Source of the DNA: Pseudanabaena minima
GTDB lineage: Bacteria > Cyanobacteriota > Cyanobacteriia > Pseudanabaenales > Pseudanabaenaceae
Assembly: GCF_051131155.1 (NCBI RefSeq)
Contig: NZ_CP159508.1
Location: forward strand, 2,356,001 to 2,420,000
Length of the DNA stretch: 64,000 nt
Direction of reading: 5' to 3'
In this document: positions 1 to 7,733 of the stretch, one piece after another
Position numbering within the stretch: position 1 is the first letter of the stretch
Layout: the number at the start of each line of letters is the position of its first letter
Notes under the pieces: generated by a model
Told to the model about the DNA's origin: nothing
Database searches by the model: none
The model's input: the letters and a program-made list of their open reading frames with translations, nothing else
Position numbers and translations under genes: made by a program

Positions 1-136
1 TTAAGCTAGGAGCATCTCTAAAAATAAGCTCAATACCGCATCGATAAAAGCTGATGTCGCTTAGCCATCTCTCAAACTGATTTGGTAAGGGGACGTATAG
101 CCGTTTGAGCATATTTACAAGTAAGTTTTTCAGCTT
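1..136 (-). pseudogene. DUF29 family protein, C-terminal part (cut by IS66, runs off the window)
   Basis: Read on the minus strand from 136 towards 1, this stretch is open for 45 codons with no stop before the window edge. It continues, in the same frame, the protein begun at 1777 once the IS66 element and one copy of its target duplication are removed. The segment is rich in Leu and aromatic residues (KLKNLLVNMLKRLYVP, then a DISFYRCGIELI stretch), as in the DUF29 helical proteins common in cyanobacteria, whose function is unknown. Family assignment is from recalled sequence pattern. The gene is disrupted, so expression of this half is unlikely. Confidence 0.6.
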
Positions 137-144
137 GTCATCTA
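137..144. repeat. Target-site duplication, left copy
   Basis: The 8-mer GTCATCTA lies directly outside the left end of the IS66 element and is repeated exactly at 1625-1632 outside the right end. Eight base pairs is the duplication length known for the IS66 family. Confidence 0.9.
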
Positions 145-152
145 GTAAGAAT

Positions 153-998
153 TCAGGTAAGAATAGGGATGAGAGAGATGGAAGAAGGATCAATTAAAGC
201 TTGACGGAAAAAATCAATGACAGATTTACCTTGAGCTTTACAAGTTTGAATAACCGTCAATAAAGCGGCGGTATTGCGAAAACCATCCATAGAACGGGAG
301 CCACCACAAACTTTGCGTTTGGTAACAGCAAGTCTGAGATTACGCTCGGCACGATTATTGTCAGGAGGGACATGAGGATTTTCAAGGAAATACCACCATT
401 GAGCCGATTTCTTCTTGAGGGACTTTAATAAATTACCTGCGGCATAGCCAACTTTGGGCATCCAATCCGAGATAGCTTGGCTGACTCGTTTTTTAAAATC
501 AATCGCCCAGTTAAAATATGGTCGAGTATCACGATTTTTTTGCCAAGTCGCATGATGTTCAAATGCTTCATCAATCAGCCTAATGAATATACGCCCAATT
601 TCTTGTTGAGATTTAAGGGTTAATTTAAGTAGTGCTTTAAAGTGTCGTCTTAGGTGAGCCAGACATTTCTGTTGTCGCTCAACGGCGTAACCGTTATACA
701 CACTATAGTCGTCACTACACAATACGCCATCATAGCTTTCTCCCAACATTGACTCTAGTTCGGCACGACTACGAGTATCTGCACCACGATATAGCGCATA
801 ACCTTCACCACTGAATGACCATAGCCATTCTTTTACGCCTTTGACGAGCCACGGTGTTTCATCGACTTGAACTTGGGGTTGGTCTTTAATCCAATCTGCT
901 AGCTCTTCCACTTTTGCTTCAATACTGTCTGCTACTCGCTCATTGGTGGCGGCGATGGTTCCTAGTCCGATTTCGACTAGTCCCATCTCTTTTAGCAT
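153..998 (-). CDS. IS66 transposase, catalytic C-terminal part
   Basis: This frame encodes the DDE catalytic core of the IS66 transposase: first Asp in QVDETPW, second in CSDDYSVY and the Glu in DNNRAERNLR, followed by the usual C-terminal element ending about 40 residues later. It overlaps the upstream frame by 7 bp and lacks the zinc-finger N-terminus, so it is only half a protein. Joining it to the upstream frame needs one extra base in the A6 run of the coding strand near 1005-1010; the joined reading YKKTARMLKEMG looks like a normal IS66 sequence. It could be a frameshift mutation or a slippage-dependent product. The stop codon lies inside the left terminal repeat. Confidence 0.85.
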   Translation of the reverse strand: MLKEMGLVEIGLGTIAATNERVADSIEAKVEELADWIKDQPQVQVDETPWLVKGVKEWLWSFSGEGYALYRGADTRSRAELESMLGESYDGVLCSDDYSVYNGYAVERQQKCLAHLRRHFKALLKLTLKSQQEIGRIFIRLIDEAFEHHATWQKNRDTRPYFNWAIDFKKRVSQAISDWMPKVGYAAGNLLKSLKKKSAQWWYFLENPHVPPDNNRAERNLRLAVTKRKVCGGSRSMDGFRNTAALLTVIQTCKAQGKSVIDFFRQALIDPSSISLIPILT

Positions 999-1570
999 TC
1001 TTGCTGTTTTTTATAACTCATATGTCCATAATTCCCTAACCATACCAACATCCCTTGTAGGCTTGCTTCTAGGTCTTGTTCGCCAATCACATCTTTAGGC
1101 AATTCTCCCCACACCACTGCGCCACAGTGCTTACATTGACATTCCTGTTGCTGATATTCAACGATTTCAATTGGTTGTTCTACCAATCTTGCTGTTTGTC
1201 TGATGCTGACTCCTATCTCTGTCCATGCTTGTCCTCCGCAATTTGGACAGCCTTCGGGCGAGAGCGTCTCAAAGCGATCTACTCGATTAAATCCTTTTCT
1301 CGTTTTTCCTTTATGTCCGAATTGTCCTCCTACTTTTTTCTTACCCTCCTCTTCTGCTATTTCTTCGACTTTTTTCTCTGACCGTTTTAATAGGTCGCTT
1401 GATGGCGGTTTTGATGAGTCTTTGCTACTTCTGTTGTTGACTGCTTTTAGGCTCTCTATTTCTTCATATATTTGCTGTGCCCATTCTTGTTGGCGCACGA
1501 TTACTTCTACCAGTTCTCCTACTGGCATGTTTTCTAGTGCTTCTCGTTCATATTGTGGTGGTTCTTTCAT
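992..1570 (-). CDS. IS66 transposase, N-terminal part
   Basis: Encodes the first 192 residues of an IS66 transposase. Visible features are a leucine-zipper-like helix (about residues 14-45), a low-complexity linker with the typical NRSSKDSSKPPSSD motif, a Lys/Glu-rich stretch, and a zinc-finger region with two Cys pairs (CPNC about residue 108 and CKHC about residue 147) used for DNA binding. The frame runs into a stop 14 codons after GNYGHMSYKK, where a homologue would continue into the catalytic domain encoded at 153-998. Start at 1570 lies 54 bp inside the right end of the element. Confidence 0.85.
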   Translation of the reverse strand: MKEPPQYEREALENMPVGELVEVIVRQQEWAQQIYEEIESLKAVNNRSSKDSSKPPSSDLLKRSEKKVEEIAEEEGKKKVGGQFGHKGKTRKGFNRVDRFETLSPEGCPNCGGQAWTEIGVSIRQTARLVEQPIEIVEYQQQECQCKHCGAVVWGELPKDVIGEQDLEASLQGMLVWLGNYGHMSYKKQQEC

Positions 1571-1624
1571 CCCTTTACTTTAACCACTTTGACTCTTTTG
1601 TCAATTTCTTACCTGATTCTTTAC

Positions 1625-1632
1625 GTCATCTA
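1625..1632. repeat. Target-site duplication, right copy
   Basis: Exact copy of GTCATCTA at 137-144, immediately outside the right inverted repeat of the IS66 element. In the interrupted DUF29 gene it encodes part of the LDD stretch. Confidence 0.9.
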
Positions 1633-1777
1633 AATCTCTTTTGAGAATAAAGATTAAGCTTTCAAATTCTTCAATCAGGTTGTCTAAGTCCAGATTTTCA
1701 AAGTCTTTGGCTTTAAGCTTGGCGACATTTTCCTGAACCCAAAGTATATAATCTTCATCAAATAAAGACTGATTCAT
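1625..1777 (-). pseudogene. DUF29 family protein, N-terminal part
   Basis: An ATG at 1775-1777 on the minus strand opens 51 codons starting MNQSLFDEDYILWVQ and containing KAKDFENLDLDNLIEEFES, the N-terminal signature of cyanobacterial DUF29 proteins. The frame is cut at the IS66 insertion and resumes at 136. DUF29 proteins are small helical proteins of unknown function, often found in many copies per cyanobacterial genome. The insertion falls about one third into the protein and should inactivate it. Confidence 0.75.
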
Positions 1778-1801
1778 TCTAATCTTTGCCTGTAAAATCA
1801 G

Positions 1802-2095
1802 GTGAGTATACTAGGAAAATCCGCAACTGTTACTATGTTATCTCCCGCACTAGAATCAGTGAAGGATGATTGGAATTTTCTTGAGGTTTGGATCGATCCA
1901 ATGCAGTCGCCGCCTTATCTGCTAATGCTAATGGGCGATCGCATGGGTGTATGTCGTGTTTGTGATCCTATTGAGAACTATAAGGTTGTTTTAACTAGTC
2001 AAAGCTATGAAGAAGCGCAATTATGGTTATTAGAAGATGAGTTTGAGCCAATTAACGGAAGGCTTTCTCTTTCTGAAGTTTTAAGAGGGTCTTAA
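1802..2095 (+). CDS. Small hypothetical protein
   Basis: An open frame of 97 codons from a GTG, or 86 codons from an in-frame ATG at 1835 that gives the start MLSPALESVKDDWNF and may be the true one. The protein is acidic with no signal peptide or membrane segment; the C-terminal part (SYEEAQLWLLEDEFEPI) looks helical. I recall similar short proteins in cyanobacteria but cannot assign a function. It starts 24 bp from the divergent, now broken DUF29 gene, so the two may have shared a promoter region. Confidence 0.6.
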   Translation: MSILGKSATVTMLSPALESVKDDWNFLEVWIDPMQSPPYLLMLMGDRMGVCRVCDPIENYKVVLTSQSYEEAQLWLLEDEFEPINGRLSLSEVLRGS

Positions 2096-2172
2096 TTACC
2101 TATTTTTTAATCCTATAAAATCAAGTGATGATCGCTTTCTTTGCCATCAAAATATCAGCATTAAACTTCTTG

Positions 2173-2178
2173 TATAAT
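2173..2178 (+). promoter_or_regulatory. Possible -10 box for the ATPase/DUF4435 pair
   Basis: A perfect TATAAT lies 28 bp upstream of the ATG at 2207. No good -35 box is visible 17 bp upstream, so this is a weak prediction from sequence only. Confidence 0.3.
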
Positions 2179-2206
2179 TAAGACTGATTGCAACTAGCAA
2201 AATAAT

Positions 2207-3334
2207 ATGAAACTTAAAAGAGTCATTATCAAAAGCCTAAACAATAAAGTTGATTGTAATCGGTATTTTCACGATGACATAAATATTGTCACAGGCATCA
2301 ATGGCTGTGGAAAAACAACATTCTTAAAAATAATTTGGTATGCAATTTCAGGAAATATCGAGCGTCTTATATCTGACATAAGTTTTGAATCATTTTACTT
2401 AGAAACTAATCATTTTTGTTTGTCACTATTCAATATAGATGGTTGTATTCAATGGCAACATATCTCAAATGAAATCAAACAAAATGGTTTTATTAATTTA
2501 GGTGAATATAATTCAGCAGATGAGATCGGAGTATTAAAATCTTTAATCATAAAAGATAGAACATCATCTTTGTTCTTTCCGACTTTTAGAAGAATTGAAG
2601 GGACATATTTAAAGACAATAGCAAATATTCGCAGTATGGGGATGACAGAAAGAATTCTTTCAGATATTTTGGACAAGCCGATAGATGCATTTAGTATAAA
2701 AATACAAGATGATTTTGAAAAATTATCAAATAATATGTCAGCTGCTGAGCATAAATTTATATGTTCTATATCAACTCATGATCTTGGCTATTTACTCCGC
2801 TTACACCATGCCAAGACAACTGAAAAAATTGATGAATATTCTCTTGCATTAAATAAATCATTAATTAGTAAGCTGGAAAATATAAAATCTGGCATTGAAG
2901 ATAGTAAAGATGAATCGTTAGCTATTGTTAGTAAACTACAGCGAGAAGTGGCAGATGTTGACAATAAGCGAGATGAACTTCTTCAACCTTTTAAAGTACT
3001 ATCTGAATTAGTTACTAAAGTTATGCACTATAAAGGTGTCAAACTTGATGATTTCACTATTGGAGACTCAAATAATGCTATTGATTCCAGATTGCTTTCG
3101 TCTGGCGAACAACAAATGCTTAGCTTTCTTTGCTATAACGCATTTTATGAGAACTCAATAATATTTATTGATGAGCCTGAGTTAAGTTTACATCCAGACT
3201 GGCAACGTAGATTATTCCCTAACTTGATGAAACAACAATCAAGTAATCAGTTTATTGTGGCTACACATTCTCCAATGATTTACTCTAAATACTCAGACAA
3301 GGAAATTATACTTTCATCGGAGAAAGGTGAATGA
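2207..3334 (+). CDS. AAA/ABC-type ATPase, AriA-like (candidate PARIS defence component)
   Basis: A 375-residue ATPase of the OLD/SMC-like group. Walker A is GINGCGKTT near residue 31; a coiled-coil-prone region lies around residues 210-260; the ABC signature LSSGEQQML is near residue 298; Walker B IIFIDEPELSLHP near 320; and the H-loop is VATHSP near 350. Its last four bases overlap the start of a DUF4435 gene (ATGA), so the two are translationally coupled. ATPase plus DUF4435 is the gene pair of the PARIS anti-phage system (AriA/AriB), in which the ATPase scaffold senses phage proteins and releases the toxic partner. The region is AT-rich and lacks HIP1 sites, unlike its neighbours, which suggests horizontal transfer. 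AriA identity is inferred from domain architecture and gene order, not by alignment. Confidence 0.8.
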   Translation: MKLKRVIIKSLNNKVDCNRYFHDDINIVTGINGCGKTTFLKIIWYAISGNIERLISDISFESFYLETNHFCLSLFNIDGCIQWQHISNEIKQNGFINLGEYNSADEIGVLKSLIIKDRTSSLFFPTFRRIEGTYLKTIANIRSMGMTERILSDILDKPIDAFSIKIQDDFEKLSNNMSAAEHKFICSISTHDLGYLLRLHHAKTTEKIDEYSLALNKSLISKLENIKSGIEDSKDESLAIVSKLQREVADVDNKRDELLQPFKVLSELVTKVMHYKGVKLDDFTIGDSNNAIDSRLLSSGEQQMLSFLCYNAFYENSIIFIDEPELSLHPDWQRRLFPNLMKQQSSNQFIVATHSPMIYSKYSDKEIILSSEKGE

Positions 3335-4080
3335 GTAAAGGAAAGTATCTTTCTGAAGATGAAATTGTAGATCTATTAAGAAAAACATCACTTCCAACAA
3401 TTTTAGTTGAAGGTAAAGATGAGCTAGCGGTTTATACTAGATATTTAGAAAGCAAAATTAATATTGAGGATGTTGATGTATTGCCTTGCCAAGGAAGAGT
3501 TACACTGCTTAATATCTTTGACAGGAGAGCAGAGTTTAAACATAAGAAAGTTGTCTTTGTCGCAGATAGAGATATGTGGTTTTTCGTTGGCATTCCTCAA
3601 GAGAAAAGATATGAGGAATATATTGTCTTTACGGATGGATATTCATTAGAAAATGATCTTTACATAGAATCGCTATTTAGTCAGCTATTAGATAAAAAAG
3701 AAACAATTGATTTTTATAAATTAATTAAAGAACTTTCGATTTGGTTTGCTTTTGAAGTTAATCGATATATACAAACTGGATATTCACAATGTGATTCTGA
3801 TTTACAAAAAATATGTCCAAATAATGTTATAGATAGTAAATTCAAACAAAAAATAAATTTTGTTGATCCACCACAAGAACTCATAGATAAAATTTACAAT
3901 GACTACACTAGAGCTTTGCGTGGGAAAAATTTATTTCAAGCTCTATTAAAGTTCCTTACCACTCAAAAACATTCTAATTTAGGACGCGAAAATCTTCTGG
4001 AATTGGGAGCAAGATTTAATAATCCACGCATAGAATTACTTGTTAGTAAAATTGTTCAGAAGTTTCAAGAGTACAGTTAA
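3331..4080 (+). CDS. DUF4435 (TOPRIM-like) protein, AriB-like candidate effector
   Basis: 249 residues. The pattern ILVEGKDELAVY near residue 27 supplies the conserved Glu expected at the TOPRIM active site, and VVFVADRDMWFF near residue 80 supplies the following Asp-rich motif; GYSLENDLY near residue 107 fits the DUF4435 family. In PARIS the DUF4435 partner AriB is a TOPRIM nuclease reported to cleave host tRNA after release from AriA. Here it starts inside the stop codon of the ATPase gene. The protein is somewhat shorter than the AriB proteins I recall. The alternative is another OLD-like ATPase/nuclease pair. Confidence 0.78.
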   Translation: MSKGKYLSEDEIVDLLRKTSLPTILVEGKDELAVYTRYLESKINIEDVDVLPCQGRVTLLNIFDRRAEFKHKKVVFVADRDMWFFVGIPQEKRYEEYIVFTDGYSLENDLYIESLFSQLLDKKETIDFYKLIKELSIWFAFEVNRYIQTGYSQCDSDLQKICPNNVIDSKFKQKINFVDPPQELIDKIYNDYTRALRGKNLFQALLKFLTTQKHSNLGRENLLELGARFNNPRIELLVSKIVQKFQEYS

Positions 4081-4124
4081 CCATTTAATGCTTGCTTGTA
4101 TCCTATAAAGCATAGTTTCACATC

Positions 4125-4742
4125 CTAGCCATTCAAAACTTGTCCAGCCGTTAAGTTCAAATTTGGAAATGTTGGCGAAGCGATCGCATCATTACTACGA
4201 AACAAATTAATTTCATACTCCCCATCTACCAACGTACAAACAGAAAGAGTAGGTTGTTTTGGTTTACCAATATGTCGAATCCCACCCAAACCTAAATAAT
4301 CGGCAATCCAATATTCAGGAATACCTAAAGCCGCGTAATCCTCAACCTTACGCGCATAATCATTTTGCCAATTACCACTCACAACTTCTGCAACAAACTT
4401 AATTGAGCTACCCCTTGTAATGATCGATTGTTCTTGCCAGAGAGATTCTTTCGCAACTTCCGTCCGATCTACAACCATCACATCAGGACGAAAAGCCGTC
4501 ATACTTGTGCTAGCGGGACGAAACAATCCCCTTTGCAACACAAACCAAGGCAAACCTAATTGATCAATCTGCACACAGATTTTTGCTGTGATCAAAGCCG
4601 CAACTTCCTCATGCTGCCCCGTTGGTTCTAAGTCGAATATTTCTCCATCAATCAATTCATAGCGATTATCACCACCATAACGGGCGATAAACTCATCTAG
4701 GCTGACAGGTTGATGCTGTACTTGTGCGATCGCAAGGGTCAT
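4125..4742 (-). CDS. Uma2 family (DUF820) putative restriction-type endonuclease
   Basis: 205 residues with the full Uma2 pattern: an N-terminal YELIDGEIFDLEP segment, the RPDVMVV motif near residue 125, the VAEVVSGNWQNDY motif near residue 120-135 and the C-terminal GIPEYWIADYLG. The conserved Asp and Glu residues form a PD-(D/E)XK nuclease site. The biological role of this family, which is greatly expanded in cyanobacteria, is unknown. It is convergent with the ATPase/DUF4435 pair and followed upstream by a strong hairpin at 4792-4840. A second, diverged copy lies at 30568-31206. Confidence 0.88.
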   Translation of the reverse strand: MTLAIAQVQHQPVSLDEFIARYGGDNRYELIDGEIFDLEPTGQHEEVAALITAKICVQIDQLGLPWFVLQRGLFRPASTSMTAFRPDVMVVDRTEVAKESLWQEQSIITRGSSIKFVAEVVSGNWQNDYARKVEDYAALGIPEYWIADYLGLGGIRHIGKPKQPTLSVCTLVDGEYEINLFRSNDAIASPTFPNLNLTAGQVLNG

Positions 4743-4791
4743 AGCTCATCTAGCCCCAATTAGTATTTTCAGCTTACCAAATTTTAGAATA

Positions 4792-4840
4792 ACCTAAGAG
4801 ATGAGTGGCGGCGCTTCGCGCCGCCACTCATCTCTTAGGT
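4792..4840. terminator. Long perfect hairpin (23-bp arms, TTC loop)
   Basis: Two exact 23-bp arms separated by TTC, with GGCGGCGC next to the loop and AT-rich sequence at the base. It lies between the divergent Uma2 and lpdA genes, upstream of both, so it is not a simple 3' terminator for either. Confidence 0.7.
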
Positions 4841-4942
4841 TTTGATTTTCCTGTGCATTGCTATAGTAGCTAACACTGACTAGCTAACACGATGTCCAAA
4901 CGATGCAAAAATAGTAGATCGATTCTACTGGAGAAAGATTAG

Positions 4943-6346
4943 GTGTCGGACAAATTTGATTACGATTTGATCATTATTGGTGCTGGCGTTGGTGGACATG
5001 GCGCAGCCCTCCATGCCGTTGCCTGTGGCTTAAAAACAGCGATCGTCGAAGATGGCGTAATGGGCGGAACCTGCGTTAATCGTGGCTGTATCCCCTCCAA
5101 AGCACTACTTGCTGCTTCAGGACGGGTGCGCGAAATGCGGGCAAAGTCTCACCTAAAGGCATTAGGCATTGATGTGGGTGAAGTAAATTTCGATCGCGGG
5201 GCGATCGCTAGTCATGCCGATAACTTAGTACTGAAATTGCGCGGCGACTTGACCAATAGCCTCAAACGACTAGGCGTAGATATTTTGGAAGGTCGTGGTC
5301 GTGTGGCAGGTGTACAAAAAGTTAGCGTTGGCGATAAGACTTACACCGCCAAAGATATTATTCTCGCCACTGGTTCCGAGCCATTCGTCCCTCGCGGTAT
5401 TCAAATCGATGGCAAAACTGTTTACACCAGCGATCAGGCTGTGCGTCTAGAAACCTTGCCTCAATGGGTCGCAATTATCGGTAGCGGTTACATCGGATTA
5501 GAATTTGCTGATGTTTACACAGCACTAGGCTCAGAAGTGACGATGATCGAAGCCTTAGATGTCTTAATGCCCGGCTTCGATCCTGATATTGCCAAGATTG
5601 CCGAGCGTGTACTTCTCAAACCTCGCGATATCGAAACTAGAACAGGTGTATTTGCCACCAAGATTACCGCAGGTTCTCCCGTCAAAATTGAACTAACTGA
5701 TGCGAAGACTAAGAAGGTAGTGGAAGTTCTGGAAGTAGATGCTTGCTTGGTTGCTACAGGACGGATTCCGCTTACGAAGGATCTTGGTTTAGAAAGCGTG
5801 GGTATTGCGCCGAATCAACGAGGATTCATTGATGTGGATGACACGATGGCAACTTCCGTTCCCCATCTTTGGGCAATCGGCGATGCGACGGGCAAGATGA
5901 TGTTGGCTCATGCAGCTTCGGCTCAGGGCATTGTCGCTGTGGAAAATATGTGTGGTCGTGCGACTACGGTTGATTATCAAAGCATCCCTGCGGCAGCATT
6001 CACCCATCCTGAAGTTAGCTTTGTCGGCTTGACTGAACCACAGGCTAAGGAGAAGGGTGCAGCAGAAGGCTTTAAGGTGGCTACCGCCAAGTCTTACTTT
6101 AAGGGTAATTCCAAGGCGATCGCCGAGGGAGAAACTGAAGGTTTAGCGAAGATTGTTTACCGCGAAGATACGGGTGAACTCTTGGGCGTGCATATCATCG
6201 GTATCCATGCTTCGGACTTGATTCATGAAGCATCAGCAGCCATCCGCGATCGCCAAACGGTACAGAAGTTAGCGACGGTGGTTCACGCGCACCCCACGCT
6301 CAGCGAAGTCTTGGATGAAGCTTACAAACGCGCCGCTCATATCTAA
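4943..6346 (+). CDS. lpdA: Dihydrolipoyl dehydrogenase (E3)
   Basis: 467 residues. This flavoprotein reoxidises dihydrolipoamide in pyruvate dehydrogenase and glycine cleavage complexes, passing electrons to NAD+. Visible are the FAD-binding GAGVGGHGAA motif near residue 13, the redox-active disulphide in GGTCVNRGCIPSK near 42-54, the NAD-binding GSGYIGLEFADVY near 175, the second FAD motif AIGDATG near 313, and the C-terminal interface HAHPTLSE with its catalytic His. Start is GTG at 4943, preceded by GGAG 11 bp upstream. It stands alone, with a short rho-independent terminator just downstream. Confidence 0.97.
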   Translation: MSDKFDYDLIIIGAGVGGHGAALHAVACGLKTAIVEDGVMGGTCVNRGCIPSKALLAASGRVREMRAKSHLKALGIDVGEVNFDRGAIASHADNLVLKLRGDLTNSLKRLGVDILEGRGRVAGVQKVSVGDKTYTAKDIILATGSEPFVPRGIQIDGKTVYTSDQAVRLETLPQWVAIIGSGYIGLEFADVYTALGSEVTMIEALDVLMPGFDPDIAKIAERVLLKPRDIETRTGVFATKITAGSPVKIELTDAKTKKVVEVLEVDACLVATGRIPLTKDLGLESVGIAPNQRGFIDVDDTMATSVPHLWAIGDATGKMMLAHAASAQGIVAVENMCGRATTVDYQSIPAAAFTHPEVSFVGLTEPQAKEKGAAEGFKVATAKSYFKGNSKAIAEGETEGLAKIVYREDTGELLGVHIIGIHASDLIHEASAAIRDRQTVQKLATVVHAHPTLSEVLDEAYKRAAHI

Positions 6347-6352
6347 ATTAAG

Positions 6353-6378
6353 AAAGCACTCCGATAGGGGTGCTTTTT
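6353..6378 (+). terminator. Rho-independent terminator of lpdA
   Basis: Stem AAGCACTCC / GGGGTGCTT with a GATA-type loop followed by six T residues, starting 7 bp after the lpdA stop. Confidence 0.85.
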
Positions 6379-6443
6379 TGTTGAATCTTGAGGTTAAGAA
6401 GCTCATGGAATGCAACATAGTCTAAAGTGAAAATCACCAAAAA

Positions 6444-7268
6444 ATGACAATTAAAGGGAAACCTGAAGTTATCTTTATCGTGTTTTTAAGTGTTTGGGGT
6501 TCAGCTTGTATGACTCCATTATTGTCTTTCCCTTTTATTGCTTATGAAAGTCTCTATTCTATTGGGACAAAGACTCTAACCTGTGAGCATAATGTATCCA
6601 AAAAAGTTGTTTGTAAACAAACTTCCGATCACTTATTAGGATATGCCAAGCCTGAAGGAACAACATGGCAAAATGTTACTAAAGCTGATTTTCATTTGGT
6701 CGCCACTAAAAAATGGCGTGAAGAAAAAAGGATTACTTTAAAAACTAATGACAAAGAGGTAAACATATTTAGCGATCGCATGTCTCCTTACCTGAATATT
6801 GAGTCTGTGGAGCTAGCCTCATGGGTAGAAAAATTCAATAAATTTGTTGTTTCTGGTGATGGAAAAATCGAATTAACTTATCCTGCCAATCAACAATAAT
6901 GGCAGGTTGTATTACTACCGTGTTTACTTTTGTTATTTCCTGCGATCGGAATATTTCTAGCCTATCTACTATTGCAATGGCATTGTTTAACTTTTGACCA
7001 TGACAAACAATCTTTGATTTGGGAAGTACAAACAATTTTTGGTAAGCAGAATTATCAATTTTTACTAGCAGATATTCAAGAAATTAAAATTACTAAGGTG
7101 AGGGGATGTAGAGGCGGAATTTTCTACTATATTAAAATCTATATTTCTAGCAGAAAAAGTCCTATACCTTTAGTTTTTAGTTCCATTACAAATGCTCAAA
7201 GTACGGCTCAAAGTTTAGGTCGGTTTTTAAGGATTAATGTTCAAGATCTGACCGATCGATGGAGCTAG
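6444..7268 (+). pseudogene. Membrane protein gene split by an in-frame TAA
   Basis: The frame from the ATG at 6444 gives 151 residues ending in TYPANQQ, then a TAA at 6897-6899, and then continues open in the same frame for 122 codons to 7268. The N-terminal half has one membrane segment (about residues 9-35) and a soluble domain; the half after the stop begins directly with a strong membrane segment (WQVVLLPCLLLLFPAIGIF) followed by a soluble domain. Reading through the stop gives a 275-residue protein of a plausible cyanobacterial layout with two membrane anchors. I see no ribosome site for an independent second gene. Function unknown. A sequencing error is possible. Confidence 0.6.
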
Positions 7269-7289
7269 AGCTTGTGAGGTAGCTCTAAA

Positions 7290-7306
7290 ATATATAGACT
7301 ATATAT
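7290..7306. promoter_or_regulatory. Perfect palindrome upstream of the PadR gene, possible operator
   Basis: ATATATAG-A-CTATATAT is a perfect inverted repeat with 8-bp arms, 44 bp before the PadR start. PadR regulators commonly repress their own promoters through AT-rich palindromes. Given the local AT richness, chance cannot be excluded. Confidence 0.45.
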
Positions 7307-7350
7307 CTAATTAATATATAATCAGTTATAGATTGTATGTATATTAGGTT

Positions 7351-7689
7351 ATGGCACGCAAAAAGTCTGATGATCCCTTAGATCTTACGCCCACCGAGGA
7401 GATGGTGCTATATGCTGTACGCGATCGCGAGCGTTATGGTCTAGAAATTATCGATGCGATCGCGAAGGCGAGTAATGGTAAACGTAAAATCGGTTTTAGT
7501 TCGCTATATCCGACGCTGAAGAAACTTGAGGAAAAGGGTTTTGTAACTTCCCGTTGGGGTGATGAAACTCCAGAAGAATTAACTGGCGCAAGGCGGCGTT
7601 ATTATGTGATTGCTGGTGAGGGTAGTCGCGCTCTTGATGAAAGAGAGGTGTTTTTGACAGGTCTAACTTCTGTAACAGCAATGGGATAG
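7351..7689 (+). CDS. PadR family transcriptional regulator
   Basis: 112 residues with the PadR winged helix: LTPTEEMVLYAV as helix 1, ERYGLEIIDAIAKAS, then the recognition helix and wing IGFSSLYPTLKKLEEKGFVTSRWG, and RRYYVIAGEGSRAL. PadR proteins are dimeric repressors responding to small ligands. The second, effector-binding helix is short, as in the PadR-s1 group. A membrane-protein gene often follows such regulators; here the downstream DNA is instead a transposase remnant, so a former target gene may have been lost. Confidence 0.9.
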   Translation: MARKKSDDPLDLTPTEEMVLYAVRDRERYGLEIIDAIAKASNGKRKIGFSSLYPTLKKLEEKGFVTSRWGDETPEELTGARRRYYVIAGEGSRALDEREVFLTGLTSVTAMG

Positions 7690-7733
7690 GCGTAACTATG
7701 AAGCGAAAGACAGAAGCACAGAAAAAATTCCGC

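Larger units (their letters stand above)
145..1624 (-). mobile_element. IS66-family insertion sequence (tnpC-only type)
   Basis: A 1480-bp element bounded by imperfect terminal inverted repeats of about 19 bp: the left end reads GTAAGAATTCAGGTAAGAA and the right end, reverse-complemented, GTAAAGAATCAGGTAAGAA (16 of 19 identical). It is flanked by the 8-bp direct repeat GTCATCTA. Inside is one transposase gene on the minus strand, split into two overlapping frames; no tnpA or tnpB accessory genes are present. The element sits inside a DUF29 gene, and exact repair of the host reading frame by removing the IS plus one duplication copy supports a recent insertion. Confidence 0.93.

Noticed and set aside
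1076..1583. Two plus-strand open frames over the IS66 transposase
   Set aside because: They are antisense to the transposase, low-complexity in Ser, Phe and Leu, and have no family features.
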